DNA from: Halorubrum trapanicum
GTDB lineage: Archaea > Halobacteriota > Halobacteria > Halobacteriales > Haloferacaceae
DNA: 64,000 nt
Reading direction: 5' to 3'
Assembly: GCF_017873555.1 (NCBI RefSeq)
Contig: NZ_JAGGKE010000012.1
Span: 1-64,000, forward strand
Shown piece after piece: positions 36,361-45,836 of the stretch (within the stretch, counting starts at the first letter, position 1; every line of letters starts with the position of its first letter). Under the pieces are notes generated by a model that worked only from the letters and a program-made list of their open reading frames with translations, was not told the origin of the DNA and did not search any database. Both the position numbers and the translations under genes were made by a program.

Positions 36361-37668
36361 GTGGCGAGCGACCAGCGAAATCTCGTCATGGTCACGGTGG
36401 ACAGCCTTCGTGCGGATCACTGTGGGTTCGTGAACGCCGAGTCGGATCTGACGCCGGCGATCGATAAGCTCGCCGACGAAGGGGTGTCCTTCACGCAAGC
36501 AGTTGCCCCCGGCCCCCGAACGCCGTCGTCGGTGCCGGTGTTCTTCACTGGCGAGTTCATGACCGACGACGAGTCGTGGACGATGGCGGACTGGCAGGGC
36601 CGGCAGGCGCGGATCGGCGAGCATATGCGGCGGTTCACCCATCTGAGCGAGCGGCTCCAGCGTCAGGGGTACGAGACCGCGGCGTTCACCGCGAATCCGT
36701 GGACGACCAGAGAGAGCAGTTTCGATCTCGGATTCGACGAGTTCACCGAGATTAGCGCCGACAGCCCGGACGTCTCGGCGAAACACCTCTCGGACTCGAC
36801 GCTGTTCAAACTCGCCGATACAGGGATCGAGGGCCTTCCCGGGGATCCCTTCGGCTGGAGTTCGAAGAAGGAATGGTTCTCCCAGTGGCCCGGATCGTTC
36901 GATCTGGTCGAGGAGGCGATTTCCGAGCTTCCCGAACCGTTCTTTCTCTGGGTGTTCATTCTGGACTCCCACCAGCCGTATATCACGCCGCGGCGGTACC
37001 GCGAGGAGTCCGCGGCGTGGGAGATGTACTACGCAATCCTCCGCTACTGGCAGGGCGAGACCGCCGACGAGGAATTGCCGGAGCGCGCCCGCGAGCTGAT
37101 CGGCGGCGCGTACCGAGACGCGGTCCGGTCGGTCGACGCGTTCGTGGACGCGATCCACGAGGCGACCCGAGATCGTGACCCGATCACGGTGTTCACCTCC
37201 GACCACGGCGAGGCGATCGGCGAACACGGGAACTTCGGCCACGAGCAGACGCTGTTCGAGGAGAATCTCCGGGTGCCGCTGTTCGTTCACGGGCTCGACG
37301 CGTCGGAGACTGTCGACGAGCAGTTTCCCTTACGGGGAGTGCCGGAGTTGCTCCTCGATCTCTCTCAGACGGACGAGTTCGACCCGCGAGACCACACGCA
37401 ACGGTTCGCAATCTCGAAGACCGAGAACAACCGGACGCGATCGGTCCGCACGCCCCGCTGGAAGTTGGTTAGCGATGTCGAGACCGGGACGGAGCGGCTC
37501 TACGATCTCGTTGCGGATCCCGACGAAACGACCGACGTTCGGGCCGAGTATCCAGAGGTCGGATCGCTGTTCGCGGAGTTGCTCGAACGACACGAGACGA
37601 CCCAAGCGGAGAAGGCGACGATCGAGGAGGCGACTAGCGATCTGCTCGCAGCGGAGGGATCTCTGTGA
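36361..37668 (+). CDS. Second sulfatase-like enzyme with Thr54
   Basis: 435 residues from GTG 36361, one base after the preceding stop. Metal-binding TVDSLRADH (D14) and TSDHGEAIGEHGNFGHEQTL are present. The nucleophile position, nine residues before FTG, is again Thr54 (PRTPSSVPVFFTG). There is no signal peptide. Unlike its neighbour it ends AAEGSL with no LGY tail. The stop overlaps the next gene's GTG (GTGA). It is probably part of surface-glycan decoration; phosphatase/phosphotransferase or sulfatase activity cannot be decided from sequence. Confidence 0.78.
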   Translation: MASDQRNLVMVTVDSLRADHCGFVNAESDLTPAIDKLADEGVSFTQAVAPGPRTPSSVPVFFTGEFMTDDESWTMADWQGRQARIGEHMRRFTHLSERLQRQGYETAAFTANPWTTRESSFDLGFDEFTEISADSPDVSAKHLSDSTLFKLADTGIEGLPGDPFGWSSKKEWFSQWPGSFDLVEEAISELPEPFFLWVFILDSHQPYITPRRYREESAAWEMYYAILRYWQGETADEELPERARELIGGAYRDAVRSVDAFVDAIHEATRDRDPITVFTSDHGEAIGEHGNFGHEQTLFEENLRVPLFVHGLDASETVDEQFPLRGVPELLLDLSQTDEFDPRDHTQRFAISKTENNRTRSVRTPRWKLVSDVETGTERLYDLVADPDETTDVRAEYPEVGSLFAELLERHETTQAEKATIEEATSDLLAAEGSL

Positions 37669-38921
37669 GCGAAAAAGTGGATGTGGTGGCTGGAAGCGAT
37701 ACGGACAGCAGCGAGGGGAGTGACATCGACGATTCGCTTCGAGTCTGTCTGATCACGAAGATGTACCCGCCGCGGACGGGCGGTGGGGCAACGTACGCGT
37801 ACGAGCTCGCGAACGCGCTCGGCGAGCTCGGCCACGAGGTCGACGTGTACACGCAAGCGGTATCAGAGGAGGACGAGTCGGTCGAGACCCATCCCAACGT
37901 CGACGTGACGCGAATCACGCAGGCTCGGCCGCTCGTCGTGTTCTCGACGCTGTACTTCAGCATCGCGTGTCGGCTCCGGATCGAGTTCGAAGAGTACGAC
38001 GTGATCCACGGAACGTTGATGCCCGCCTCGACGATCGCGTTCGGGCCGTGGTTCCTCAAGGGGTTGGACGCGCCGCTGGTGTTGACGAGTCACGGCACGT
38101 CCTACGACGAGGCGCGGTCGGTGGATCCGGACGGGTTCGCCGACTACCTGTTTCGGTACTTCTTCCATCCGGTGAACGTGGTCATGGACGCGGTAAGCGG
38201 GCGCTTCGCGGATCAGATAATCGCGGTGAGCGACCACACGCGCGAGCAGCTGCGGGACCTGTACCGATTCGACGAGGCGAAGCTCACGACCGTGCCGCCG
38301 GGAATCGACACGGATCGGTTTCGGCCGACGAAGGAAGTCCATCCGGCTGTGGACGAGTCGAAACGGACGATCCTCGTGGTGAGTCGACTTGATCCGCGCA
38401 AGGGGATCGACAAGGCGATTCGGGCGTTCGCGCAGTTGGACCGGGACGACACCGAGCTGTTGATCGGTGGGACCGGACGACTGGAGGCGTCGCTTCGGGA
38501 GCTGGCGGCAGGTCTCGGCGTGGCCGATCGGGTTCGGTTCCTCGGGTTCGTTCCCGACGAGGAACTGCCGTCGCTGTACTCCGCAGTGGACCTGTTCGTG
38601 TTGCCCTCGGAGTACGAGGGGTTCGGCATTGTGTTCATGGAGGCGATGGCCTGTGGGACGCCAGTCGTTGGTACTTCAGTTGGAGGGGTTCCGACAGCGG
38701 TTGCGGATGGTGAGACGGGGTATCTAGTCGAGAAGAGTAATATTGAGGGGTTAGCAGAACGGATTGGGAAAGTATTGAGAGATTCGGAGCATTCCGCTCA
38801 ACTGTCAGAAAATGCTCGGAATTGGGCAGTGGAACATGACTGGATGTCTATCGCGACGCGTGTGGACGAAATATACCGCTCTACTCAAAAAGAATGTGCT
38901 GAACCTCTGAATGATGCTTGA
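37665..38921 (+). CDS. Family 4 glycosyltransferase with a compositional break
   Basis: A 418-residue GT-B enzyme. A Gly-rich loop (RTGGGATYAYELANALGELG) is followed by a donor domain with VVSRLDPRKGIDKAIRAF and the EX7E motif in EYEGFGIVFMEAMA (~318). Codon use is GC-rich until about 38690, then becomes AT-rich (codons such as AGT, AAT, ATT, TTA) for the last ~77 codons and stays so in the following genes. The gene looks like a mosaic, with a recombination joint in the conserved C-terminal domain. Confidence 0.87.
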   Translation: MSEKVDVVAGSDTDSSEGSDIDDSLRVCLITKMYPPRTGGGATYAYELANALGELGHEVDVYTQAVSEEDESVETHPNVDVTRITQARPLVVFSTLYFSIACRLRIEFEEYDVIHGTLMPASTIAFGPWFLKGLDAPLVLTSHGTSYDEARSVDPDGFADYLFRYFFHPVNVVMDAVSGRFADQIIAVSDHTREQLRDLYRFDEAKLTTVPPGIDTDRFRPTKEVHPAVDESKRTILVVSRLDPRKGIDKAIRAFAQLDRDDTELLIGGTGRLEASLRELAAGLGVADRVRFLGFVPDEELPSLYSAVDLFVLPSEYEGFGIVFMEAMACGTPVVGTSVGGVPTAVADGETGYLVEKSNIEGLAERIGKVLRDSEHSAQLSENARNWAVEHDWMSIATRVDEIYRSTQKECAEPLNDA

Positions 38922-40806
38922 GTACGTTATTCAATGGCTCCGGAGATACGCAACAGTTCTTCTCTTAGCTGTTGGATTGCTATTGCTGTACGTTTTTGTT
39001 TCTTTAGAGTTCTGGTCAATTGTCGGTCCAATTCTCGGGGTTGCGATCGGTGGTTTTCTCGGTGTCGTCGGATTACTACTGAAGCGGTTCTATTTACCCT
39101 CGAATCTGTCCATTGATTCCGAGAATGATCCGTTAGATGCTCGTATTCCGATAATCCTCGCTTGTCTGTACGCTGCTGCGATAATCGTTCTTTTCCGGTT
39201 TCATACGTATCAGCGGCCTCCTCTCCTGTACGTGCTCTTCGGCGGCTATGCGGGACTCATTGCGTATCAAATAGCTAGAGGAGCGCCACCACGCAGTATC
39301 GTTCCCCAGATAGCATCGTTATCGTTCTTCACCTATTGGAGCAGTCAACTCCTATTTCCGGCGGGAATGGCCGGTCCTGATACGCTACAGGGGTATATTC
39401 CCGGTGTGGAATATATCCTTTCGACCGGAAATATTCTATCTGGACAGACAATATACGCAGGCCATCTCGCTCATACAGCGGCATTTTCCCAAATCACCGG
39501 ATTGTCTCCGCAACTCGGATATTTTCTCCTCGCGACATTGTTGCTCGTCTGTACTGTTCTGGTGATATCTATTCTTGATCACGTTTTTCCTTCGATAACG
39601 CGACGGATGGCGCTCTACGCGACACTCATCTTTGCCACGTCTAGTTGGATGCTTGGTCGCGGTATGCATCCGAACAAATTGAATTTCTTTTATGCGCTGA
39701 TTCTCCTCCTAGGTAGCACCGGTGTGCTACTATACCGGTCGTTGGAATTGCCCAACCCGGCGAGAAGGAGGGTTTTACTTGGAATCACCATTATGCCTGC
39801 ACTCATATTTGGTCATCAGTTCAGTGCCGGAGCCGCGATGATCCTTCTTATTGTACTCGGTGTGTTCGCGTTTGTTTCAAGCCTGATCACGCCACGAGAG
39901 TACGCTCCAATGACATCTGCCAAAGGTGCTCTCCTGTTCGTCAGTGTGTATCTCCTCGGTGTGATGGGTAATCCGATTCACCAAGACCCACTGGTGGGAC
40001 GGTTCACTGGACTTCTGTTATCGGTCGTTCAATCATCGGAAACGGGGACAGCTACGGGCGGACCGGGACGATATTCAGAACTCGCAATCGACGTACTGAT
40101 CGCCAGCACGGCTGCTCAAACGATTCTCTTCGTATTGTCAATTCTCGGAGCGGTATGGCTGTTTCGGCGGAGCGAATGGGAGTACGACTTTGTCCTCACT
40201 TGGATCGGTGCTATCTCTCTTCTGCTGGTCGTGAGCCTACTAACGAACTCGGTAGATACTGCACCGCAACGTTTCTACGGATTGCTCATACTCTTCGGGT
40301 TCAATATCTGTGTCGGTACACTATTCTATGTGATCGATAGGCGTGGGAGGATCAGTAATGGTCATATCACAATCAGCGGTGGCCGAATCACGGTCGTCTT
40401 TCTCGTAATCTCTCTTTCAGTGGCAGGTCTCGCATCTCCCGTAGCAGATAAGGCAACTTCTCCAGTTGGAGACGACCTACCACACTTCCGTCAGTTCAAT
40501 ACACATCAGGAGATACAAGGCGATAAATGGACTCAAACATATGTGGACGGATCACTACAACTGACTCACCCTGGAACATCCATCCCAATTGAACAGACTG
40601 GACCAAATACGGGGGAAGCAAACCTGACTGGTGTCGATCGAGGGACTCTAATTTCCTATTCTGATCTCACCAATCGGACAGGAGTGATTTCAGAATCCGG
40701 CCTTTCATTGGGTGGGCGACAATTCGTATTCGTCGAATCACCAGAACAGCCGACAGATAGTCGCGTCTATGAGAATGGAGAAACCAGAGTATTCGTCCAC
40801 AGATAA
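38911..40806 (+). CDS. Polytopic membrane protein of the glycan island
   Basis: A 631-residue protein with about twelve hydrophobic helices from residue ~13 on (ATVLLLAVGLLLLYVFVSLEF). A soluble C-terminal domain of ~130 residues follows the last helix (~500), with sequons, and would face outside. I do not recognise the family. The layout recalls membrane glycosyltransferases or polymerases that use lipid-linked donors. The ATG at 38911 (or 38914) overlaps the glycosyltransferase stop. It is AT-richer than the upstream genes. Confidence 0.65.
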   Translation: MMLEYVIQWLRRYATVLLLAVGLLLLYVFVSLEFWSIVGPILGVAIGGFLGVVGLLLKRFYLPSNLSIDSENDPLDARIPIILACLYAAAIIVLFRFHTYQRPPLLYVLFGGYAGLIAYQIARGAPPRSIVPQIASLSFFTYWSSQLLFPAGMAGPDTLQGYIPGVEYILSTGNILSGQTIYAGHLAHTAAFSQITGLSPQLGYFLLATLLLVCTVLVISILDHVFPSITRRMALYATLIFATSSWMLGRGMHPNKLNFFYALILLLGSTGVLLYRSLELPNPARRRVLLGITIMPALIFGHQFSAGAAMILLIVLGVFAFVSSLITPREYAPMTSAKGALLFVSVYLLGVMGNPIHQDPLVGRFTGLLLSVVQSSETGTATGGPGRYSELAIDVLIASTAAQTILFVLSILGAVWLFRRSEWEYDFVLTWIGAISLLLVVSLLTNSVDTAPQRFYGLLILFGFNICVGTLFYVIDRRGRISNGHITISGGRITVVFLVISLSVAGLASPVADKATSPVGDDLPHFRQFNTHQEIQGDKWTQTYVDGSLQLTHPGTSIPIEQTGPNTGEANLTGVDRGTLISYSDLTNRTGVISESGLSLGGRQFVFVESPEQPTDSRVYENGETRVFVHR

Positions 40807-40828
40807 CCGTTTTGTAGAGAATTTTGTT

Positions 40829-41527
40829 CTAGGGTCGCAGATTCCTTGCTACTTTGATCAGTATTTCACCAACCTTCGGGAACGTCTGATAACACATGGC
40901 TACGACTAAACCCACCTGTCTACCGAACGGGATATTCGGATAGTATAGGACAGTAAAGTACCGCTTTGGATATCTCGATCTGAATTTTTGTTCCTTTTCG
41001 CGGTCTACATTCGTTCTGGTCGGTCCATCATGTACCACCTCCAATTCTGGATCGTGATGACAGCATTCCACTCCGTACTCGTCTTCCATTCTCCATCCAA
41101 AATCAGTATCTGCACGCCACCCTGCGAATTCAGAATCGAACCCACCGATATCAAGGGCAGCTTTCCGCCGATACGCCATATTGGCACCAATATAATGTCG
41201 TGCGGGAAGCCGTAGTTTGTCAAGCGGCCCTTCTAATAGTACCTTTTCAGGATGGTCATCGAAGAAATTTCGAATTCGCTCAACCCAATCTTCAGGCGGA
41301 TAGCAGTCATCGTCCGTTTGGGCGATTACTTCGGCGTTCGCTTCTTCGATTCCCTTGTTCCGGGCTTCACACCGATTTAGAGATGCATCCGATACGACGA
41401 CAACCTCAAATTGATCTTCGGTTTGCTTTTGAAGTGCAGAAAGAGTTTTGAGTTCGTACTCAGGGATCGTTGGAATAACGACCGAAACAGCAGGATCCGG
41501 ATGTGTGATCGGTCTTTCAATCGCCAT
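40829..41527 (-). CDS. Family 2 glycosyltransferase
   Basis: A 232-residue GT-A enzyme. It has VSVVIPTIPEYELKTLSALQKQT at the N-terminus, the DxD-type metal motif QTDDDCYPPEDW (~71-76), and a GWRADTDFGWRMEDEYG acceptor region. It is convergent with the membrane protein. It adds a sugar to a glycan; donor and acceptor are unknown. Confidence 0.85.
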   Translation of the reverse strand: MAIERPITHPDPAVSVVIPTIPEYELKTLSALQKQTEDQFEVVVVSDASLNRCEARNKGIEEANAEVIAQTDDDCYPPEDWVERIRNFFDDHPEKVLLEGPLDKLRLPARHYIGANMAYRRKAALDIGGFDSEFAGWRADTDFGWRMEDEYGVECCHHDPELEVVHDGPTRTNVDREKEQKFRSRYPKRYFTVLYYPNIPFGRQVGLVVAMCYQTFPKVGEILIKVARNLRP

Positions 41528-41593
41528 ACAGGTCTATGATTCCAATGTATTATATATCCTTTTAGATCGGATACAATTCTTTATTCTCGATAC

Positions 41594-42532
41594 TTATCGA
41601 TAACCAAGCGCTTCCAGTCGATCTTCAAGTTCCTCATCTGACGCCTCAGTCTCTGAGCGTACGGGCTCTGGCTCATAGTTCCCGGTATCAGTAGCACTGG
41701 TTTCTGTCCACGGAACTTTTCGAATAGCTGGATGGGGGAATCCGACCTCATGAGAATACAGACCCCATTCACCGAACAGTTCTCCGTGGTCACTCGTTAT
41801 GACGACGGTTTCGGCGTCGACGTTCTCAAGGAGTGTCTCTACGTAGTCAAGTACGAGACGTAAATTGTCCACGTAAGCAGTCCAGACATTATCGAAGTCT
41901 CCGCCATCTCTCAGGTATCCAAAGGGGCGTTCCTTCCAAGGAACATCTTCGGAAGTGGCTAGATACGGTCTATGGGGTTGCATATAATGGACTATCTGAC
42001 GTTCACAATCAGTTCGTCTGCCGGTGCGTATCGCACAATCTGTGACCTTCTCAGGGTGTAACTGGGAGATGTCATCGTCATCTACCATCCCCCATAGATC
42101 CACGAATTCACCGAAGTCATCGGCAGTGAGGAGATCACCCCTCACCAAGCCAGATAGAAACTTGCTGTTTTCAAAACGGGTGTCCTCAGTCCAAGTATAC
42201 GCAACCCTCTTTCCTACGGTATCCTTTAGATGACTGGAGAATGGATTTGGAGTGACGTAGGCGGTCAATTCGACCTCGTCCCGATATTGCTCGACAAACG
42301 TATTCTCCATCCATTCTTTCGAGGTACTTCCCCGAGACCAACGCGTCTCTATTTCTTCGATAAAATCGTATTCGTCCTGTACTTCCTGTAAAGCATCTAC
42401 CCGGCAGGCATCCAAAATCACCAGCAGGTCCCAGTCGTCTTCGTATATATTCCGCCCCCACCGTACGTGAGATTGCGCTACTGCAGTAGTAGATGCATAT
42501 AACGCCTTAGCCCCATCTATAACCCAGCTCAT
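41594..42532 (-). CDS. Short alkaline-phosphatase-superfamily enzyme with LGY tail (a)
   Basis: 312 residues from ATG 42532. Metal-binding LLVILDACRVDAL (D41) and TSDHGELFGEWGLYSHEVGFPHPAIRKVPW are visible. The best nucleophile candidate is Ser71 in GSTSKEWM, 30 residues after D41; the sister protein at 43924 has the same spacing. There is no signal peptide. It ends EDRLEALGYR. It belongs to the sulfatase/phosphatase superfamily, but the substrate is unknown. Confidence 0.75.
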   Translation of the reverse strand: MSWVIDGAKALYASTTAVAQSHVRWGRNIYEDDWDLLVILDACRVDALQEVQDEYDFIEEIETRWSRGSTSKEWMENTFVEQYRDEVELTAYVTPNPFSSHLKDTVGKRVAYTWTEDTRFENSKFLSGLVRGDLLTADDFGEFVDLWGMVDDDDISQLHPEKVTDCAIRTGRRTDCERQIVHYMQPHRPYLATSEDVPWKERPFGYLRDGGDFDNVWTAYVDNLRLVLDYVETLLENVDAETVVITSDHGELFGEWGLYSHEVGFPHPAIRKVPWTETSATDTGNYEPEPVRSETEASDEELEDRLEALGYR

Positions 42533-42997
42533 GGGCAAGAGTTAGTTCCGACTTTCATTAACTTATCGCAGCAAAAGGAAAGGTGTCAAGGTTAGAGAGT
42601 CATATGTGGACACGGAGAAAGCAGCGATCATGATCTGGTAGTCTAGCTCAAAACGTACTTCAGCCGATGAAACCACTGTCTAATCGCCTTATACAGCCGA
42701 CTGGTGATAGTTCGATCCGTCGGTAAACAGGCCAGCATGGAACAAGCAACGCTGCGATAACACACCGCTCTGTCGACGTGTCTTTAGTAGAAAACACTTC
42801 CAATGGTGGCCTTTTTCCACATGCGGTGAGCATTGCTGATGTGCCACGCAACACTCTCGGTTGTTCCCATCACGCTAAAGTTGATAACCTTTTCAGCAGA
42901 AATTAGGTCTCCGATCTATTCCAGACATAGACTCGTAACCACGGAGTACAGTTTTATACGGTAACCATAAAAACAGCTACGTAGTCACAGTAATCAT
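42533..42997. other. Intergenic region, possible relic, and promoter of the GT2 gene
   Basis: No convincing gene in about 465 bases. A short minus-strand reading (FSTKDTSTERCVIAALL, ~42700-42800) might be a transposase scrap, but I cannot place it. TTTATACGG at about 42952-42960 is a fair TATA box for the gene at 42998. Confidence 0.4.
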
Positions 42998-43756
42998 ATG
43001 TGTGTTTCAGCGATTATACCGACTTACAACGAAGAGAGGGAGTTAGAAGAGGCATTAACCTCCGTCATATGGTGTGACGAGGTTATTATCGTCGATAGTC
43101 AAAGTACCGATAGAACTCGGGAAGTCGCCAGGTCGAGGGGAGCGAAAGTGGTTGACGCACCAAAACCAGAGCAGGGTGAACCATTCGATCATCTACGGCA
43201 GTTAGGTATTGACGCAGCAACCAACGATTTAGTTCTCTTCATAGATGCAGATGAGAGACATCCAAAGGCACTCCAAGAACGCCTTCAAGAGCTTAAAGAG
43301 CAGCCCACCGAGGATATCGGCGTGGTCCGTGCTCCGATTTTGAATTATCTTGGAAATAAACAACTATCCGGAGGGCTACAATCACTTGGCTATACACCGA
43401 CCTTGCTGAACCCTGAAAAGGTGGAACTCAAGAAAAAGGTCCATAGTTTTCTTGAGTACGATGAGGATGACGCTTATGATCTTGAGCCAGATCCTGAGTT
43501 AGCCGTTCGACACCAGTTGGCAGAATCCCTCTACGAGCACTGGCAGGCCCAACGCCGATACGCAAAAATCGCAGGCAGTAATAGGGAATTCAAGCTCTGG
43601 AAATTATTCTTATCTCCTCCTTGGGGCATATATCACCATGTTATCGAAAATCAGGGATGGAAGGATGGTTTCATTGGCATCGGTATTGGCATCTGCTATG
43701 GTTGGTTTTTATTTGAATCACAGCTAAGAGGTGCTTTGAGTAAGTTTTATTTTTAA
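42998..43756 (+). CDS. Family 2 glycosyltransferase (WaaE/KdtX-like)
   Basis: 252 residues. SAIIPTYNEERELEEAL and DEVIIVDSQSTDRT form the nucleotide-binding part. The metal motif is FIDADERHP (~85-92). A distinctive H-x-E-type tail region (YEHWQAQRRYAKIAG) resembles the LPS-core beta-glucosyltransferase group. A hydrophobic stretch near the C-terminus suggests membrane association. Confidence 0.83.
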   Translation: MCVSAIIPTYNEERELEEALTSVIWCDEVIIVDSQSTDRTREVARSRGAKVVDAPKPEQGEPFDHLRQLGIDAATNDLVLFIDADERHPKALQERLQELKEQPTEDIGVVRAPILNYLGNKQLSGGLQSLGYTPTLLNPEKVELKKKVHSFLEYDEDDAYDLEPDPELAVRHQLAESLYEHWQAQRRYAKIAGSNREFKLWKLFLSPPWGIYHHVIENQGWKDGFIGIGIGICYGWFLFESQLRGALSKFYF

Positions 43757-43923
43757 AACTCTGATGGTCTGTATAACTAGAATCACAAACAAAGGGATGA
43801 ACTCTTATATCAGCCCCTTTCCCCTGTCCCTGTCTGGAATATTTACGTACAATGAACATTTTTGTACAGGCAGAACGTGCCGAAACCATTTTCTGGTAGT
43901 AGAAGGAGGGCCTACTTGTAATA

Positions 43924-44808
43924 ATGTCCTATCGGAGAATTCTCGAGGGTGTTCTCCATCCTGTGAAAGCAAGCCGCTATTTACGGACAGGTGCGAAACT
44001 TTGGTGGATGAAACACAAAGCGCCAAACATATTTAATCGGGAGTGGGATGTGCTCGTCATTTTAGACGCTTGTCGTGTTGATAGCCTTGAAAAACAGGTA
44101 CGAGATCGGGATAATTACGGAGATGTGGCGGAATATCTCTCTGTCGGAGCAAATTCTGCAACTTGGTTAGACGCTTACGAGGAAAAGCTCAAAAGCGACG
44201 ACATCGTCTATGTGTCTGCGAATCCTCATACAAAACCGTGTCTTGACTCAAACGGCTGCGTAGAGGTTTGGAAAACAAACTGGGATGAAGGACTTGGCAC
44301 GGTTCGAGCTGAGGATGTTACTGATGCGGCACTCTATCATTATGATCCTAAACCCTCCAACAGATTAGTAGTACACTATATGCAACCACATTTCCCCTCT
44401 GTTCCGCAGCCGCAATTTAACTCGGGGTTTGACAAGAAGGGAGTGACCGGAGACAATGAATCAAACTGGTCAGGATCGGTCTGGGAGCAGCTGAATAATG
44501 GAGATGTTGCCAATGAAGAGGTACAAGAGGCATATACGGAAAACCTGAAATATGTATTAGATGAGGTCGATGTTCTTACAACGTTCCTGTCTGACTGTAC
44601 AGTTTCTGTAACTGCAGATCACGGCAATTCGTTTACTGAACCTTATGGACATCCAGACAGAGCTACAAGCGACGCCGTCCGTCAGGTCCCGTGGTGTTAT
44701 GCCGAGGCAATCGAGGATCCCAAGAGACACCCAAAGGATATTGAAATGTCATCCATGGATGATAAAATCGATGTAGAAAAACGATTAAGCTCTCTCGGCT
44801 ATCGATAG
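43924..44808 (+). CDS. Short alkaline-phosphatase-superfamily enzyme with LGY tail (b)
   Basis: 294 residues. VLVILDACRVDSL (D48) and TADHGNSFTEPYGHPDRATSDAVRQVPW give the metal site. Candidate nucleophile Ser78 in GANSATWL lies 30 residues after D48, exactly as in the 41594 protein. The N-terminus (RILEGVLHPVKASRYLRTG) is basic and might sit on the membrane. It ends EKRLSSLGYR. It is AT-rich like its neighbours. Together with the 41594 protein it forms a distinct subfamily. Confidence 0.73.
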   Translation: MSYRRILEGVLHPVKASRYLRTGAKLWWMKHKAPNIFNREWDVLVILDACRVDSLEKQVRDRDNYGDVAEYLSVGANSATWLDAYEEKLKSDDIVYVSANPHTKPCLDSNGCVEVWKTNWDEGLGTVRAEDVTDAALYHYDPKPSNRLVVHYMQPHFPSVPQPQFNSGFDKKGVTGDNESNWSGSVWEQLNNGDVANEEVQEAYTENLKYVLDEVDVLTTFLSDCTVSVTADHGNSFTEPYGHPDRATSDAVRQVPWCYAEAIEDPKRHPKDIEMSSMDDKIDVEKRLSSLGYR

Positions 44809-44861
44809 GCTCCGTGTAGTCCAATAATAATTTAAGCATAAGACGTGATACCAATTACAGA

Positions 44862-45836
44862 ATGGCTAATCCGGGAGAATTCACCGATATCTCTTTTGCC
44901 GTAACATCAGATAAAGGGAAGTTAGGTACTCGAGCTGCTTTACTCATCAAGTCAATCCGCAATCACTATCCAAAAGCTAAAATATATAATTTTATACCTG
45001 AGTTAAGTTATCCAGATCTCAACAATGATTTAAAATCTTTTTTTGAGTCGTCATCAACAGTCATCGTTGATGAGATCCCCATGCCAGAATATCCGTTAAC
45101 TGCTCTCCACCGTGCATTTATCGAAGCAGCTAACGCATCTGACAGTCGCTATATTGCTGCACTGGATACGGATACTATACTGTTATCCAAACTTCAGAAA
45201 CCAGATACAAATGGTGACCCTGAGCTTTTTTTAAAACCGGAAGATAGTGGCGAAGACTACTGGGGGTCATCTCACTCAAAAGACGATTGGCGCGGGGTGT
45301 ACAATCATTTTGGCGTTGAGCCACCAAAAATGCCATCGAATCTGTATAGTTCGGTGGACAACAGACAATTGATCGCCCCCTATTATCAGGGTGCGGTTAT
45401 TATCACACAGAATAGAAATTTTCCCTCTCGTTGGCTAGAGATGACACGAGAGGCTGTTGATGAAGAGATATATGATCACGACGAATCGTGGTTCCATGAA
45501 CAGATTGTTCTCGGCGTCTTGAGCACCCAGTATGATGTCGGATTGCTATCAAACGAACAAAACTATCCACTGTATGCAAGGCTGAATTGTCCATCTGATG
45601 TCCAATTGGTGCATTACGTGCGTGACGGAACACTTTCTAGGTTCAAAGACTCTCCACAATTCAAGGCTGTCACACAATTCCGTGAGTTTGATGAAGTGGC
45701 CACCCCTGCGACTCTCTCAGATTACTACCGAATTTTTTATGATAATATCTCAAGATTCATTCCGTATCCATATCACCAAAAGATCAATATACCAATCAGC
45801 TGGGCGCGTACCACACTTGAGTTCATTCGATCTTGA
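44862..45836 (+). CDS. Putative nucleotide-sugar transferase (GT-A, DxD)
   Basis: 324 residues, AT-rich. I recognise no precise family. The LDTDTIL segment (~101-107) is a typical DxD metal site. The surrounding layout (DISFAVTSDKG...SIRNHYPKAKIYNF at the start, YYQGAVIITQNRNFPSRWLE in the middle, and VQLVHYV near the end) fits GT8-like GT-A enzymes. It follows the phosphatase-superfamily gene by 53 bases. Confidence 0.6.
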   Translation: MANPGEFTDISFAVTSDKGKLGTRAALLIKSIRNHYPKAKIYNFIPELSYPDLNNDLKSFFESSSTVIVDEIPMPEYPLTALHRAFIEAANASDSRYIAALDTDTILLSKLQKPDTNGDPELFLKPEDSGEDYWGSSHSKDDWRGVYNHFGVEPPKMPSNLYSSVDNRQLIAPYYQGAVIITQNRNFPSRWLEMTREAVDEEIYDHDESWFHEQIVLGVLSTQYDVGLLSNEQNYPLYARLNCPSDVQLVHYVRDGTLSRFKDSPQFKAVTQFREFDEVATPATLSDYYRIFYDNISRFIPYPYHQKINIPISWARTTLEFIRS

